Part shown: positions 8,618 to 18,420 of the stretch, in pieces
How positions within the stretch are numbered: position 1 is the stretch's first letter
Layout of the letters: the number at the start of each line of letters is the position of its first letter
Source of the DNA: Moraxella oblonga NBRC 102422
GTDB lineage: Bacteria > Pseudomonadota > Gammaproteobacteria > Pseudomonadales > Moraxellaceae
Assembly: GCF_001598275.1 (NCBI RefSeq)
Contig: NZ_BCYQ01000005.1
Span: 62,001 to 126,000 of the forward strand
DNA: 64,000 nt
Direction of reading: 5' to 3'
Position numbers and translations under genes: made by a program
The notes under the pieces: model-generated
The model's input: only the letters and a program-made list of their open reading frames with translations
What the model was told of the DNA's origin: nothing
The model's database searches: none

Positions 8618-10999
8618 TCAATCGTTGGTTGTCGCTTCGTCATCATCGGATTCATACTCATACCAATCACGAGCTTCACGAGCCTTATTTTTTAGGCGTG
8701 TTTCTTCAATGGCATTTTTTGCCCATGTTGCACCATCAAATCTTGGCTTGGTAGCAAAAGTGTTGGCAAATTGGGTAGACAGTTCATGTTTATCAAATGC
8801 AGATTTGTCATAACGAACTTGACTGACCGTCTGCATACGCACACTTTGTATATTTTCATCAATGGTGTTTAAGTTTTGCATGGCAATGATGTTGCCTGTG
8901 GCATCCAAATACACATAGTTGATGTTATCCATGCTAAATGGGGCAATACCTTCAATGATTTGAAACAAACCACCCACATCGCCTATGCGATATGCCCCGC
9001 TCAATGTCGCAAAGTCATCAATGGCTTTTTTGATTTTGTCAGTTTGGGGCTGACCTTTTTTGACATTATTGGCTTTGTCAGATTTTTTGGCAATGGTGTC
9101 AGGATAATGCTCGGCATGATTATCCACATAGGTCTTTAAGTCTTGGGCAACTGTTTTAGCGACCGCTCCCAAAAATCTACCAAGTTCTTTTGAACCAAGT
9201 TCAATCTTGATTGCACGTTTTGCTCCCACGCTTTTGGCAAAATCATCACCACTGATATCAATGGGGGTAAATTTTTCATCAGGCAAACCTTCATAAGCCA
9301 TCAATACACCACGCTGTATCGCCCCATAAATCACGTCCGTGGGGATTTTTTTGGCAATTTCATCAGGCAATTTAAATGCCATCTGTCCATGTGGCACATC
9401 TTTGGGCAATGGGGCGTGTTTGGGAGCAACCGCCGCCACGATGGGTAGTAGTGCAGATACATCAGCATTCATCACACCTGCCCCAAAGTCAAGCGACACA
9501 GGCAACTGTACCGACTGAACAGCAGTTGGCGATTCAAAATCATACGACCAAAGCACATCTAAACGCTTAGAGGCAGGATTGTGATGGCTTAGGTTTGTTA
9601 AAGTGGTGTGGTTGTACTGGTAGAGATTTTGGGCAATGACTTGTTCAGGCGTTTGTTTTAAATGGTCAAGCATCATCGCCACCATATTGCCACTTGACCC
9701 CATGATGGGAGGCAGGTCTATTTCTGACTCGTCATCTTTGCCTTCGTGTTTGTCATTCTTATCAGTATTTTTTAGTTCACGGTAGGCTTGTATCCACCCC
9801 GACAACCCACGATATTTTTTGTATTCATCTTCGTATTTTAATTCATAAGCCAACGATTCTTGTTCATCCTCACGCTCACGCATACCTTCAATATTAGTTA
9901 CAGGTTTTGGCAATTCGTCTGTTTCTAACATCTCATGCAAATGCTCATCAATACAGGTTAAGCTATCAAAATGACTCTGTAAGAAAAACTGACCGTCCGT
10001 TCTATAACTTCTATCACCAGTCTGCTGAACATTGACCGCTTGCACTTTACATGCTTTGGTGCCAGCAATCATGTCCAACACTCGCTGATTAGTACCATTT
10101 TCAACATAAGAGCGTGGCTCTAAAACAACGCTATTTTTATAAACATCTGTACATAAACGATAGTTTTCATATACGATGTCATAGTGGTCATAATCATCGC
10201 CAGAGAGTGATTTTGGTATGCGAGTAGGCTTTAAAATGTCATTAATGCCTTTTTGGTAATGACTGACACACATTTGTAAATGTTTGATGTCGCTTTTTTG
10301 GTAGCCTTGTGCCTTTGTTGTCAATTCACGAACTTGTTTGTCAAAATCGGTTTGGCAATTTTTGATGTTTTGTTTGATTTTTTTGACTTTGGCGTTTTGG
10401 TCGGTGATGTTTGGGTTTTCTTTGATGAGTTCGTCAAGGTCATGAGAATTAGAACCGATACATTCTCTTGACTGAGTAGCCAATATGTCAATCTCATCAG
10501 AAATCTCTCCATATTCTTCACTCATGCCCACTTCACGGCTGACCGTGGCAACTATTTTGCCTGACTTTTCATCATCATAACGCAAATAAAGTTCGGCATT
10601 TTTATCCACTTCCACCCCATCTATCTTGGGGTACAAATAATCCCCTGCGGTGCGATAGGGTTCAAATAAGGGATTGCTTGCTGGGTTACGTTTGTACTCT
10701 GAGACTTTCATGGCACTCGTCCAAATACTCTCAGAATCTTTGTCCGCCCCTTCGTTTGACATGGGTAAGGCTTGATAATAAGATGTGGAGACGGCATAAC
10801 GCTCCTTTGCCAAATGCGTTTCTAAGGCACGTACAAATTGTGTTTTTGCTCCATAGGATAATGATTGTTTGTTGTTGCTAAATAAGGCTTTTGCCCCAAT
10901 CTCCGTCTGCCCCTGCTGTTGTGGTGCAACACTTTGACAAGCTGACAACATCGCAACCGACACAAGCAATACACACGGTTTTAAAGAAAATTTTGACAT
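8618..10999 (-). CDS. large lipoprotein of unknown function (793 aa)
   Basis: No family recognised. The start is taken at the ATG at 10999, with GGGGAAG three bases upstream; this begins the signal peptide MSKFSLKPCVLLVSVAMLSAC with lipobox LSAC. A longer reading to 11026 would put nine extra residues before the signal. The first 400 residues are highly charged with repeated Asp/Glu/Lys stretches. A more hydrophobic segment follows at about 500-560 (LPVSLDFGAGVMNADVSALL). The C-terminal third ends in a very acidic tail (YEYESDDDEATTND). It probably forms one transcription unit with the 558-residue lipoprotein downstream. Size and acidity suggest a surface or periplasmic structural or binding protein, but that is inference. 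Confidence 0.75.
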   Translation of the reverse strand: MSKFSLKPCVLLVSVAMLSACQSVAPQQQGQTEIGAKALFSNNKQSLSYGAKTQFVRALETHLAKERYAVSTSYYQALPMSNEGADKDSESIWTSAMKVSEYKRNPASNPLFEPYRTAGDYLYPKIDGVEVDKNAELYLRYDDEKSGKIVATVSREVGMSEEYGEISDEIDILATQSRECIGSNSHDLDELIKENPNITDQNAKVKKIKQNIKNCQTDFDKQVRELTTKAQGYQKSDIKHLQMCVSHYQKGINDILKPTRIPKSLSGDDYDHYDIVYENYRLCTDVYKNSVVLEPRSYVENGTNQRVLDMIAGTKACKVQAVNVQQTGDRSYRTDGQFFLQSHFDSLTCIDEHLHEMLETDELPKPVTNIEGMREREDEQESLAYELKYEDEYKKYRGLSGWIQAYRELKNTDKNDKHEGKDDESEIDLPPIMGSSGNMVAMMLDHLKQTPEQVIAQNLYQYNHTTLTNLSHHNPASKRLDVLWSYDFESPTAVQSVQLPVSLDFGAGVMNADVSALLPIVAAVAPKHAPLPKDVPHGQMAFKLPDEIAKKIPTDVIYGAIQRGVLMAYEGLPDEKFTPIDISGDDFAKSVGAKRAIKIELGSKELGRFLGAVAKTVAQDLKTYVDNHAEHYPDTIAKKSDKANNVKKGQPQTDKIKKAIDDFATLSGAYRIGDVGGLFQIIEGIAPFSMDNINYVYLDATGNIIAMQNLNTIDENIQSVRMQTVSQVRYDKSAFDKHELSTQFANTFATKPRFDGATWAKNAIEETRLKNKAREARDWYEYESDDDEATTND

Positions 11000-11091
11000 A
11001 ACTTCCCCAGTCATTAAAATAAACATAACACATTACAATTATACACAATTTTAATCACGAAAAAATACTTTTTACGATAACTTTTTAATAA

Positions 11092-11122
11092 AAAACACCC
11101 AAGCGGTAAACTTGGGTGTTTT
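11092..11122 (-). terminator. intrinsic terminator of the CoA-transferase gene
   Basis: 12-bp perfect stem (AAAACACCCAAG / CTTGGGTGTTTT) with a 7-base loop and flanking A/T runs, 15 bp past the stop codon of the CoA-transferase gene. Confidence 0.8.
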
Positions 11123-11136
11123 GGGTTGAAAGCGTA

Positions 11137-12663
11137 TTATTTGATACGCATATCGCCTGTTTCTACAAAGCGTTGGTGCCAAGACAATGCTTCAAGCAAG
11201 ATGTGTGGTGTATGTACACCGCCTGCTTTTTCGCTCACTGCCAATGCACGGTCATAGTAATCACGGAGCATATCACGATAATCTGGGTGTGAACAGTTTT
11301 CAATGATTAATTTTGCACGTTGTTTTGGTGATTTACCACGCAAATCTGCCATACCTTGTTCTGTTACAATAAACATCACATCATGTTCTGTATGGTCATG
11401 ATGGCTGACCATTGGTACAATCGATGAAATTTTACCATCTTTGGCTGTTGATGGACTGACATAGAAAGAGAAGAAACCATTACGGGTAAAATCACCTGAA
11501 CCACCAATACCGTTCATCATCTTAGTACCCATGACATGTGTTGAGTTCACATTGCCATAGATGTCAGCTTCAATCATCGCATTCATGCCGATAATGCCTA
11601 GACGGCGGATAATTTCTGGATTGTTACTAATTTCCATTGGACGTAAAATCAACTTATCACGCAAGAATTCGATATTGTCGTTAAAGCGTTGCAGAGCGTC
11701 TGGACTGAATGATAATGCAGTTGCTGATGCGTGTTTCATTTTGCCTGCCAAGATTAAGTCAAGCATACCATCTTGTAATACTTCAGTATAACCTGTTAAA
11801 TCTTCAAAAGGAGCATCTAAAAGACCAGCCATGACCGCATTAGCAACATTACCCACGCCTGATTGCAATGGCAATAAGCTCTTCGGTAAACGACCTGCTT
11901 TTACTTCATGGTCTAAGAAATCGATGATTTGACTTGCGATACGTTTAGATGTGTCATCAGGGTCAGCAAACTTAGAGTTACGGTCGCCACCATTGGTTAA
12001 AACAATCGCAAGAATTTTATCTTCAGGGCATTCCATATAAGGTGAACCAATACGGTCAAACGCACCAACCAATGGAATTGGCTTACGATGTGGTGGTAAA
12101 CCTACTTCACCATACACATCATGCATACCTTCTAAGCCTGCATTTTGAGCAGCGTTTACCTCAATGATGACTTTATCTGCATTTTTAATTGCTTCGACAC
12201 CATGTCCGATGCCCATAGCAAAAATTAATTTACCATCTTCAGTAATACCTGCAGTTTCTACAATTGCAATATCAAATTTGCCATAGAAACCTTGACGCAT
12301 TTGTTGTTCAACATGCGATAAGTGCATATCTTGATAAGCGGTATGACCTGCGTTAATACTATTACGCAACGTTGGGTCAGATTGGAAAGGTGAGCGGAAT
12401 TTAATTGCTCCTGCTTCAGCCAAAACACCATCACACTCTGGAGCAGTTGATGCACCTGTAACCATGCCTATACCAAAACTTTCACCACGAGCATGAGCTG
12501 CTTTGGCTTTATTGGCAATAGCAGTAGGTAATGCTTTTGGATAACCTGCACCTGTAAAACCAGTAATAGCAAGGTTCATACCATCTTTAACAAACTCAGC
12601 TGCTTGTTCAGCAGTCATGACTTTTTCACGCAAAGAGGCGTGGCGGATACGTTCAATAGACAT
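11137..12663 (-). CDS. acetyl-CoA hydrolase/transferase family (acetate CoA-transferase)
   Basis: Member of the AarC/Cat1 family, which moves CoA between acyl groups (commonly succinyl-CoA:acetate). The start is set at the third codon of the longer reading, ATG at 12663, because AGGA stands seven bases ahead of it. 508 residues, the usual length. Family motifs include the N-terminal ITGFTGAGYPKALP, the LQSGVGNVANAVMAGL segment, GIGGSGDFTRNGFFS, and the strongly conserved EQGMADLRGKSPKQRA near the C-terminus. It connects acetate and the TCA cycle (class I fumarase is at 60 kb). The precise acyl donor cannot be read from sequence. It is flanked by terminators on both sides, so it is monocistronic. 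Confidence 0.9.
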   Translation of the reverse strand: MSIERIRHASLREKVMTAEQAAEFVKDGMNLAITGFTGAGYPKALPTAIANKAKAAHARGESFGIGMVTGASTAPECDGVLAEAGAIKFRSPFQSDPTLRNSINAGHTAYQDMHLSHVEQQMRQGFYGKFDIAIVETAGITEDGKLIFAMGIGHGVEAIKNADKVIIEVNAAQNAGLEGMHDVYGEVGLPPHRKPIPLVGAFDRIGSPYMECPEDKILAIVLTNGGDRNSKFADPDDTSKRIASQIIDFLDHEVKAGRLPKSLLPLQSGVGNVANAVMAGLLDAPFEDLTGYTEVLQDGMLDLILAGKMKHASATALSFSPDALQRFNDNIEFLRDKLILRPMEISNNPEIIRRLGIIGMNAMIEADIYGNVNSTHVMGTKMMNGIGGSGDFTRNGFFSFYVSPSTAKDGKISSIVPMVSHHDHTEHDVMFIVTEQGMADLRGKSPKQRAKLIIENCSHPDYRDMLRDYYDRALAVSEKAGGVHTPHILLEALSWHQRFVETGDMRIK

Positions 12664-12926
12664 AATCATTCCTTAGTTTAAGATTTAGAGGAAAAACTTT
12701 GCAAAACCATTTTGCATAAGTGATAAGATTTTAACACCTATCTGACATAAAATAAATAGCAAATGCTAATTTTATCAATAAACAAAATCAAATTTTAACA
12801 TCAAAACCAACCAAAACAAACCACACCTCAACAATACTCATATGTTGGGCTAAGCCACCCTTTATAAGTATAACAATATTTACAAAATAGAAATAATTTA
12901 GAAAAATAAGTCATTTGATATAAAAA

Positions 12927-12947
12927 AACACCCCAAATTGGGGTGTT
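12927..12947 (-). terminator. intrinsic terminator of the TbpBA-like operon
   Basis: Strong GC-rich stem (AACACCCC / GGGGTGTT) followed on the minus strand by a run of seven T residues. It starts 14 bp beyond the receptor gene stop. Confidence 0.85.
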
Positions 12948-12960
12948 AAAAATAACCACA

Positions 12961-15726
12961 TCACCACTTACTCTCCACCGACAACACAAAATTGCGTCCT
13001 GCACCAGCGTATTGGGCAGGCAAGCCTTGATTGTGAGCGTTGCCAGAGGTGATTGAAGTCTGACGCAGTGCCTCCCAAGGGCTGTAACGATGATTTAGGG
13101 CATTATGCACGCCTGCTCTTAGGGTAAAATGCTCATTTGGGCGATAAAAGGCAGTTAAATCCAGCGTGTTCCAACCATTAGAAGTAATTTTGGTGGCTTT
13201 TTTCTCATACGATTTGCCGTTTGGCGATAGCACAAGTGTTGCCACTTCATTGCTGTCTTTGGCATCGCTGATAATCCAATCCGCTCCAACGCCCCATTTG
13301 TCATTATCAGCAGTATAATCAAGCCCAAACACATAACGAGTTGGCGAAATGGTATCCAAAAAGTAGCCAGATGCCCACACAAAATTGTCCTTGATTGCAT
13401 TGGACTTGACATTGGTTCGTAAATAGCTAAATTTACCTGTCAAACCGTCTGGCATTTTATCCCAAAAAGAAGCAAAATACAATTTACCGCCAACTGTTAC
13501 CCCCGTTAATCGCACATCTTGATAATTACGATAGCCCCACGATTGATAAGGCAAGGCTTGTCCTGATTGTGGGACATTTTTTAGGGTTAAATCAATCAAA
13601 TCTTTATACCGATTGTCAAAATAACTGACATCCACATTGCCAAAATCGCCCTTGAACGACAAACCAATTTCTTGATTGAGTGCTTTTTCTGGACGAGCAT
13701 TGGTGCGATAATGCTGATTGTCATTTTCGCCCTTAACCAAACCATCTAGGCGATAACCAAACAACTCCTTAAAACTTGGCACACGATAACCACTAGACGC
13801 ACGATAGGCAACATCCAAATAGTCGGTAGGCTTAACCACAAGCCCTGTATGCCACGACCAATTGCCATAATCGCCCCCACCTGTCCAATCGTCATCGCTT
13901 TTAAAGGTGTGCTTATCATAGCGAACGCCCACACTGACATCTGCCAAAGAGCCAATATACATCGTGTCCTTGATATTGGCATACAGATTATGTCCTGTAA
14001 TCAGACGGTCGCCACATTTTCGTGCCTCACCCACATAAGCCCCAAAATCACGGCACACATCCAGCTTGTCATAGCGGTTGGCGGTTTTATAAATGTCAAT
14101 AAACCCCCCTTTGGGATTGGAAAAATATTTTTCTTCTTTAAAATCAGTGTGATAATACTCTTCCAACACATCGCCAATCCACAAATTAGACGAAAATTTG
14201 TCATAGCCTACCCCACCAGCAAGACGATGACGCACTTTGTCGCCATTTAGGGCTTTGGCAAAATCGGCTTTGAACAATTGGTGGTCTTCGGTGTAGCGTT
14301 TGCGGTTTTGCATCTGGGCAGAATTGGGTTTATCAAACCCTGCGGTGCAATGTTTGTCCACAATCGGATAAGGCGAGCAGTATTTTTCTAATTGCAAATG
14401 GTCAATGCTCACTTCTTGTTTGTCAAAACTTAGCCCAACTTCATCAAACACGCCTGCTTGTTTGTCATTTTTAAAACGATAAGACAACCCAAACCGCTCT
14501 TTTTGGTGCTGTTCATCAAAAAACTGGCTTTGTGTCCAATTTGCCCCAATGCCCTTATCGGTTATCAAGCCTTCTGCCAAATGTTGTCCACGATACACAA
14601 AAGGCGATTGTGCCAAATTACCCTGCCCCTTATTTGGCACAAGATGATAGGCGTGTTTGGTCATATCTTGGGTGTTGTACTGTTGGGTGGTTTTTTCAAA
14701 AACACCCTGCCAACGGTGCAAGCCAGATGTATAGCCCAATTTGGCAAAATATGAACCAGAAGTGTAGCCCATTGGGTCGCCCAAAACCCTTTTGTTGCCT
14801 GTATAATCTTTGGCGGAAACATTCTCTTTGACTGGGGTTAATTTTAATTTGGGTTTGGCACAAGGCAGCACGCTATTAACATCATTGGGGTCATAACTTG
14901 GGCATTCGTCCATCATCACAAATTGGCGTTTTGGGTCATCATCAGCCACGCCTGCCCACCGCCAAATTTCATAATTGGTCTTATAAATGTCCTTGTGCGG
15001 TGAAACCGCCTCTTTTTTGCGGTCGGTGTATTGGAATAAAGCATCAAATTTACCAAACCTTGCCCCTATCCCAACCGAATGTAGCCACTGTTTATCACGA
15101 CTAGAATATGCCGATTTGTGCGTTAAACCAAGCGATTTGTCTTTATCCACAACATCATCAATGCTTTTGGTCATAAAGCTGACCGCCCCGCCCAATGCCC
15201 CAGAGCCCGATTCAGAACCACTTGCCCCTTGACTGATTTGCATACCACTGATATTTTCAATTTCAACTTCGTTAATCGCCCCAGAGCCTTCTCGCCCATC
15301 ACCAAATTGGCGTTTTTGTACCAAATATGACTGGATTTGGTTAATACCATCCACACTAACCGCCACACGGTTTTTGTCCATTCCTCGAATGGTAAAACCA
15401 GCACTTGCCCCTCGTCCTTGCTCCACCACTGCCACACCGGGGGTATCCTTGACCAAATCTTTAACCGACATTACTTGATTTTCACGAATATCGTCCATTG
15501 TCTTGATGGTTTTGCCAAGCCCTGTACTTTCTTCGCTTTTTTTGTGTAGGCGTTTACCAATACCAATTTTCATCGCTTCCAATTGTACCGTAGGTGTTTC
15601 TGCTTGTTGGTTTATTTGGTCATTGGCAAAGGTGGGCGTTAATGCAGAAAAAATCATCACAAGACTAAGCGACAATGCCGTTGGGCGAAACATTTTACAC
15701 CCAAAAGAAGTATGATTACCCATCAT
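12961..15726 (-). CDS. TonB-dependent outer-membrane receptor, TbpA/LbpA-like
   Basis: Outer-membrane receptor of the transferrin/lactoferrin receptor family, which extracts iron from a host protein and imports it with TonB energy. 921 residues: an N-terminal signal (cleavage after PTFA), then the plug domain with family hallmarks VVEQGRGASAGFTIRGMDKNRV, DGINQIQSY, EVEIENISGMQISQGASGSE and GSGALGGAVSFMTK, then a 22-strand-type barrel ending ALRQTS...YAGAGRNFVLSVESKW. It matches TbpA and LbpA in these landmarks but is shorter than Moraxella TbpA (just over 1,000 residues), and the loops differ. The start at 15726 has GAGGGGG just upstream and overlaps the lipoprotein stop by 4 bp (ATGA), so the two subunits are translationally coupled. 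The ligand (transferrin, lactoferrin or another protein) is not determined. Confidence 0.88.
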   Translation of the reverse strand: MMGNHTSFGCKMFRPTALSLSLVMIFSALTPTFANDQINQQAETPTVQLEAMKIGIGKRLHKKSEESTGLGKTIKTMDDIRENQVMSVKDLVKDTPGVAVVEQGRGASAGFTIRGMDKNRVAVSVDGINQIQSYLVQKRQFGDGREGSGAINEVEIENISGMQISQGASGSESGSGALGGAVSFMTKSIDDVVDKDKSLGLTHKSAYSSRDKQWLHSVGIGARFGKFDALFQYTDRKKEAVSPHKDIYKTNYEIWRWAGVADDDPKRQFVMMDECPSYDPNDVNSVLPCAKPKLKLTPVKENVSAKDYTGNKRVLGDPMGYTSGSYFAKLGYTSGLHRWQGVFEKTTQQYNTQDMTKHAYHLVPNKGQGNLAQSPFVYRGQHLAEGLITDKGIGANWTQSQFFDEQHQKERFGLSYRFKNDKQAGVFDEVGLSFDKQEVSIDHLQLEKYCSPYPIVDKHCTAGFDKPNSAQMQNRKRYTEDHQLFKADFAKALNGDKVRHRLAGGVGYDKFSSNLWIGDVLEEYYHTDFKEEKYFSNPKGGFIDIYKTANRYDKLDVCRDFGAYVGEARKCGDRLITGHNLYANIKDTMYIGSLADVSVGVRYDKHTFKSDDDWTGGGDYGNWSWHTGLVVKPTDYLDVAYRASSGYRVPSFKELFGYRLDGLVKGENDNQHYRTNARPEKALNQEIGLSFKGDFGNVDVSYFDNRYKDLIDLTLKNVPQSGQALPYQSWGYRNYQDVRLTGVTVGGKLYFASFWDKMPDGLTGKFSYLRTNVKSNAIKDNFVWASGYFLDTISPTRYVFGLDYTADNDKWGVGADWIISDAKDSNEVATLVLSPNGKSYEKKATKITSNGWNTLDLTAFYRPNEHFTLRAGVHNALNHRYSPWEALRQTSITSGNAHNQGLPAQYAGAGRNFVLSVESKW

Positions 15727-17948
15727 TTATCCCCCTCTTTTGTGCCATAAAATACCGCACCACCAACCACCTTTTTATCAGTGCCTTGCAAAGTATTTTC
15801 AAAACTAAATGCCCCACCCAAATGCTTGGCATCATCGCCATAAAATCCACCAGTCAAATTGGTGCTGACTGTTTGGGGTAAAATTTGCACATTTTGTTGT
15901 TGTCCTTTGTCAAGGTTAATGCCATCTGCTCGTGAAGTTGCCGTGCCTGTAAAACCATTACCGTGAATATTGGCATTGATAAGAAAGGCTGGTGTAAGAC
16001 CGCTTTTTTCAATCAATTCACCTGATAGGCGTTTTTTACCAAAATCTACCACAAATGACGATTTACCATCGTATTTGCCATAACCTGCCTCGCTTTGGTA
16101 ATGGTCGCCAATTTTGGCGTGCCAAGTCCCTGTGTAATTGACCTCGCCTTGTTTTGGCATTTTGTCAAGATTGGTTCGTTCGCCCAAAAGATACAAACTT
16201 TGTAAACTTTCATTGGCAGTAACGGGCGTGGTTTTGGGTGGTTTGGTTGGTAAAAATGCTTGCCAATTGGTCTGTACATTGACATCGTATTTATCGCCTT
16301 GTTTGACCAATTGGGTAATTTGCTCTGGCACTTCTTCGTTTTCGCTGTCGTCTTTGAGTGTATTAAGATAGTGTTCCAATTGGGCTTTGGCATTTGTTTT
16401 ACCATCACCATCACTGTATCCTGCTAGGGCTTGGGTGATGATGTTCTCTTTTAGGCGAGCAATTTGACGGGTTTTGTTTTCGTCAATGGCATCAATGTAT
16501 TGTAATACCAACTCATCAACTTTATCGGCTTGTGCTTCTTTTTGATTTTGCAATTTGGTTTTGGCTTTGGCAATCTGTTCTGGGGTGGGCGTATTTGAAT
16601 TGTTGGCAGGTGCTGTTTTTTGAATAGACCCCAATCTAAGCACCCCATCAGCCGTCCCAAAACTTGTGATAACCGCTTTTTGTCCTGATGACAACTCTAT
16701 GTTTTGACTGCCAACTTTATTGGCAGTCTCTGGCAACAGGTCAATGACCTTGCCATTGACCACCAACTGATTGACATTGGCAAAATTGGCAAGGGGCAGT
16801 ATTTGGGCGATTTGTTTGGGGTTAATGTCTTTGTCTTGGGTAACTTCTACCAAAAGACCATCGTATTTTTTGTCAAGCACCGCAGGCGTGCCATCTTGTT
16901 TGCCTGCAAATACACCAAACAAAGAATTATCATCGCTCAAAAACTTACCAGCCAACTCTTGCCCATTGTCGCCAAAAAAGCCTCCTTCTAGGCGGTTGGT
17001 AGCGTGTTGGCTAAACAAATTAAAATTGGGGTCTGTGTTTTTGGCAACTGCTGACCCCACAAAACGATTGCCAGTAATGGTAGCACGAATGCCATAGCGG
17101 TCTAGGTAGGTTTCTGGCGTGGTAACGGTTGCTTTTTTCTTGGTGCTTAAAGTCCCTGTTAAGGTTTTTTGGTCAAAATCTGCTTCAAACACCGCCTTAT
17201 GATTGCCCTGCCTTGGTGTGGTTTGACCAATCATCTGTTCAGAAAAACTGGTTGCCCCAATCTTGTCGCCAAAACGGTCGTCCATACCAAAACTATGCCC
17301 ACCGCCAAGCCATTGTCCTGATGAGCTTTGGCTTCTTTTTCGTTTGACATCGCTGACAAAATCCCAATGCCCTGTATAAGTTGCCTTGCCTTTTAACAGT
17401 CCTGTTGTTGGCGTGTCGCCATAATAATACAAAAAGCCATCGCCCTTGACATAACGGGCAGCTTTACCATCTTTGGTCTGGCTAACCGTCTCATCAGGAA
17501 AAATCCCTGCAAACAACCACCCTGCTTTGACAAACTCATATTGGTCATCGCTTTGATACAGGGGCTTACCTTGATAAGTTTTGCTTAATTGTGCTTTTAA
17601 ATCGGCAAGACTGTCCGCCCCCATTTCGCCCAAATGTTGGGGGTCAAGGGGGGTATGTTCTTCTACAAATACCCCTGCATTGGCATCATAAACCTGATTT
17701 CTTTTGGGAATGGGCATAAAACTGCCCTGCACCGCTTTGGTTAATGGGTCGCTTGGGTTGGTAGGAGGTGGCGTGGTAGGGGGTGTTTGGGTGGTAGGTA
17801 TCACAGGAGCAACTTGTGAATGCCCATCAACGATTAAATTTGGGTTATTAAAACCGCCAGACCCGCACGCTGTCAATAACGTCAAAATCGCCATCGTCAA
17901 TGGCAAGTATGTAAATTTGTAAGATGGATTTAAAGAACCAATCAACAT
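15723..17948 (-). CDS. TbpB-like surface lipoprotein, partner of the TonB receptor
   Basis: Bilobed surface lipoprotein that captures the host iron protein for the receptor encoded next. The start is the ATG at 17948, with AAGGA six bases upstream; a TTG two codons earlier is less likely. The lipobox LTAC precedes GSGGFNN, the glycine-rich anchor typical of TbpB/LbpB, then a long proline-rich leader. The two beta-barrel signatures are clear: GGFFGDNGQELAGKF (about residue 324 of the longer reading) in the N-lobe and LLGERTNLDK plus GGFYGDDAKHLGGAF (about 589 and 702) in the C-lobe. Between the lobes, about 456-555 is strongly helical and charged, which is unusual for the beta-rich C-lobe handle. 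The acidic clusters of classical LbpB are not obvious. Gene order B-A matches Neisseria tbpBA/lbpBA. Expression is probably Fur-repressed (promoter at 17995-18040). Confidence 0.87.
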   Translation of the reverse strand: MLIGSLNPSYKFTYLPLTMAILTLLTACGSGGFNNPNLIVDGHSQVAPVIPTTQTPPTTPPPTNPSDPLTKAVQGSFMPIPKRNQVYDANAGVFVEEHTPLDPQHLGEMGADSLADLKAQLSKTYQGKPLYQSDDQYEFVKAGWLFAGIFPDETVSQTKDGKAARYVKGDGFLYYYGDTPTTGLLKGKATYTGHWDFVSDVKRKRSQSSSGQWLGGGHSFGMDDRFGDKIGATSFSEQMIGQTTPRQGNHKAVFEADFDQKTLTGTLSTKKKATVTTPETYLDRYGIRATITGNRFVGSAVAKNTDPNFNLFSQHATNRLEGGFFGDNGQELAGKFLSDDNSLFGVFAGKQDGTPAVLDKKYDGLLVEVTQDKDINPKQIAQILPLANFANVNQLVVNGKVIDLLPETANKVGSQNIELSSGQKAVITSFGTADGVLRLGSIQKTAPANNSNTPTPEQIAKAKTKLQNQKEAQADKVDELVLQYIDAIDENKTRQIARLKENIITQALAGYSDGDGKTNAKAQLEHYLNTLKDDSENEEVPEQITQLVKQGDKYDVNVQTNWQAFLPTKPPKTTPVTANESLQSLYLLGERTNLDKMPKQGEVNYTGTWHAKIGDHYQSEAGYGKYDGKSSFVVDFGKKRLSGELIEKSGLTPAFLINANIHGNGFTGTATSRADGINLDKGQQQNVQILPQTVSTNLTGGFYGDDAKHLGGAFSFENTLQGTDKKVVGGAVFYGTKEGDK

Positions 17949-17994
17949 AAACAATCCTTTTGAAATGTTAAGGGATTTTTAGCAAATGTTCTTT

Positions 17995-18023
17995 ATTGTA
18001 ATTCAAAAATATAATAAAAACAA
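17995..18023 (-). promoter_or_regulatory. sigma-70 promoter of the TbpBA-like operon
   Basis: On the minus strand: -35 TTGTTT (18018-18023), exactly 17 bp, then -10 TACAAT (17995-18000). The first codon of the lipoprotein is about 47 bp downstream of the -10. Confidence 0.6.
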
Positions 18024-18040
18024 TAATTATTATCAATAAT
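18022..18040 (-). promoter_or_regulatory. Fur box
   Basis: The minus-strand 19-mer ATTATTGATAATAATTATT matches the classical Fur consensus GATAATGATAATCATTATC at 14 of 19 positions by my count. It overlaps the upstream edge of the predicted -35 element, the right place for iron-dependent repression of an iron-receptor operon. Confidence 0.65.
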
Positions 18041-18270
18041 TGGTCTATACTAAAAACCAATAACTTTTTATTATATATTTCTATGATAAATATTATTGGT
18101 TAAATCAATCAATGCGTTCACCAGTTGCCCACCTTGCTCAACTGATTGATTTTTATTGGGCAGATTATCATTTTTATCCCAATAACGAAAAACAAGTGTT
18201 TAAATAAATCGTTTGCAATGCTAAGTGAAATCTCATTCCCAACTTAAAATCACATCTTATTGATTCAAGT

Positions 18271-18408
18271 TATGGTAAATTCTATTCAAAAACAAAGTTT
18301 TTTCGTGGTGAGCTTGTCAAGCCATGACAAAAAACCGTCTCACCCAAAGGCTTAGCTTAGGGCGAACGGTTTTTGTACCAGTTTTTAGATTCGGTTGGTA
18401 TATTTGTT
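18271..18408 (-). repeat. Correia-like intergenic repeat, copy D
   Basis: About 138-bp member of a family also at 28.3, 54.9 and 57.0 kb. One end reads TATGGTAAATTCTATTCAAAAAC and is well conserved; the opposite end is degenerate. The inner part carries TTCGTGGTGAGCTTGTCAA and a hairpin-forming CTTAGCTTAGGGCGAACGG segment. Orientation is the same as the 54.9 kb copy and opposite to the other two. It lies upstream of the TbpB-like gene and downstream of the 18.5 kb lipoprotein. Confidence 0.7.
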
Positions 18409-18420
18409 TTTAAGATGTAA

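Noticed and set aside
12961-17948. Naming the receptor pair TbpA/TbpB or LbpA/LbpB
   Set aside because: Family landmarks are shared by all; length, loops and the helical insert do not favour either, so no symbol was given.
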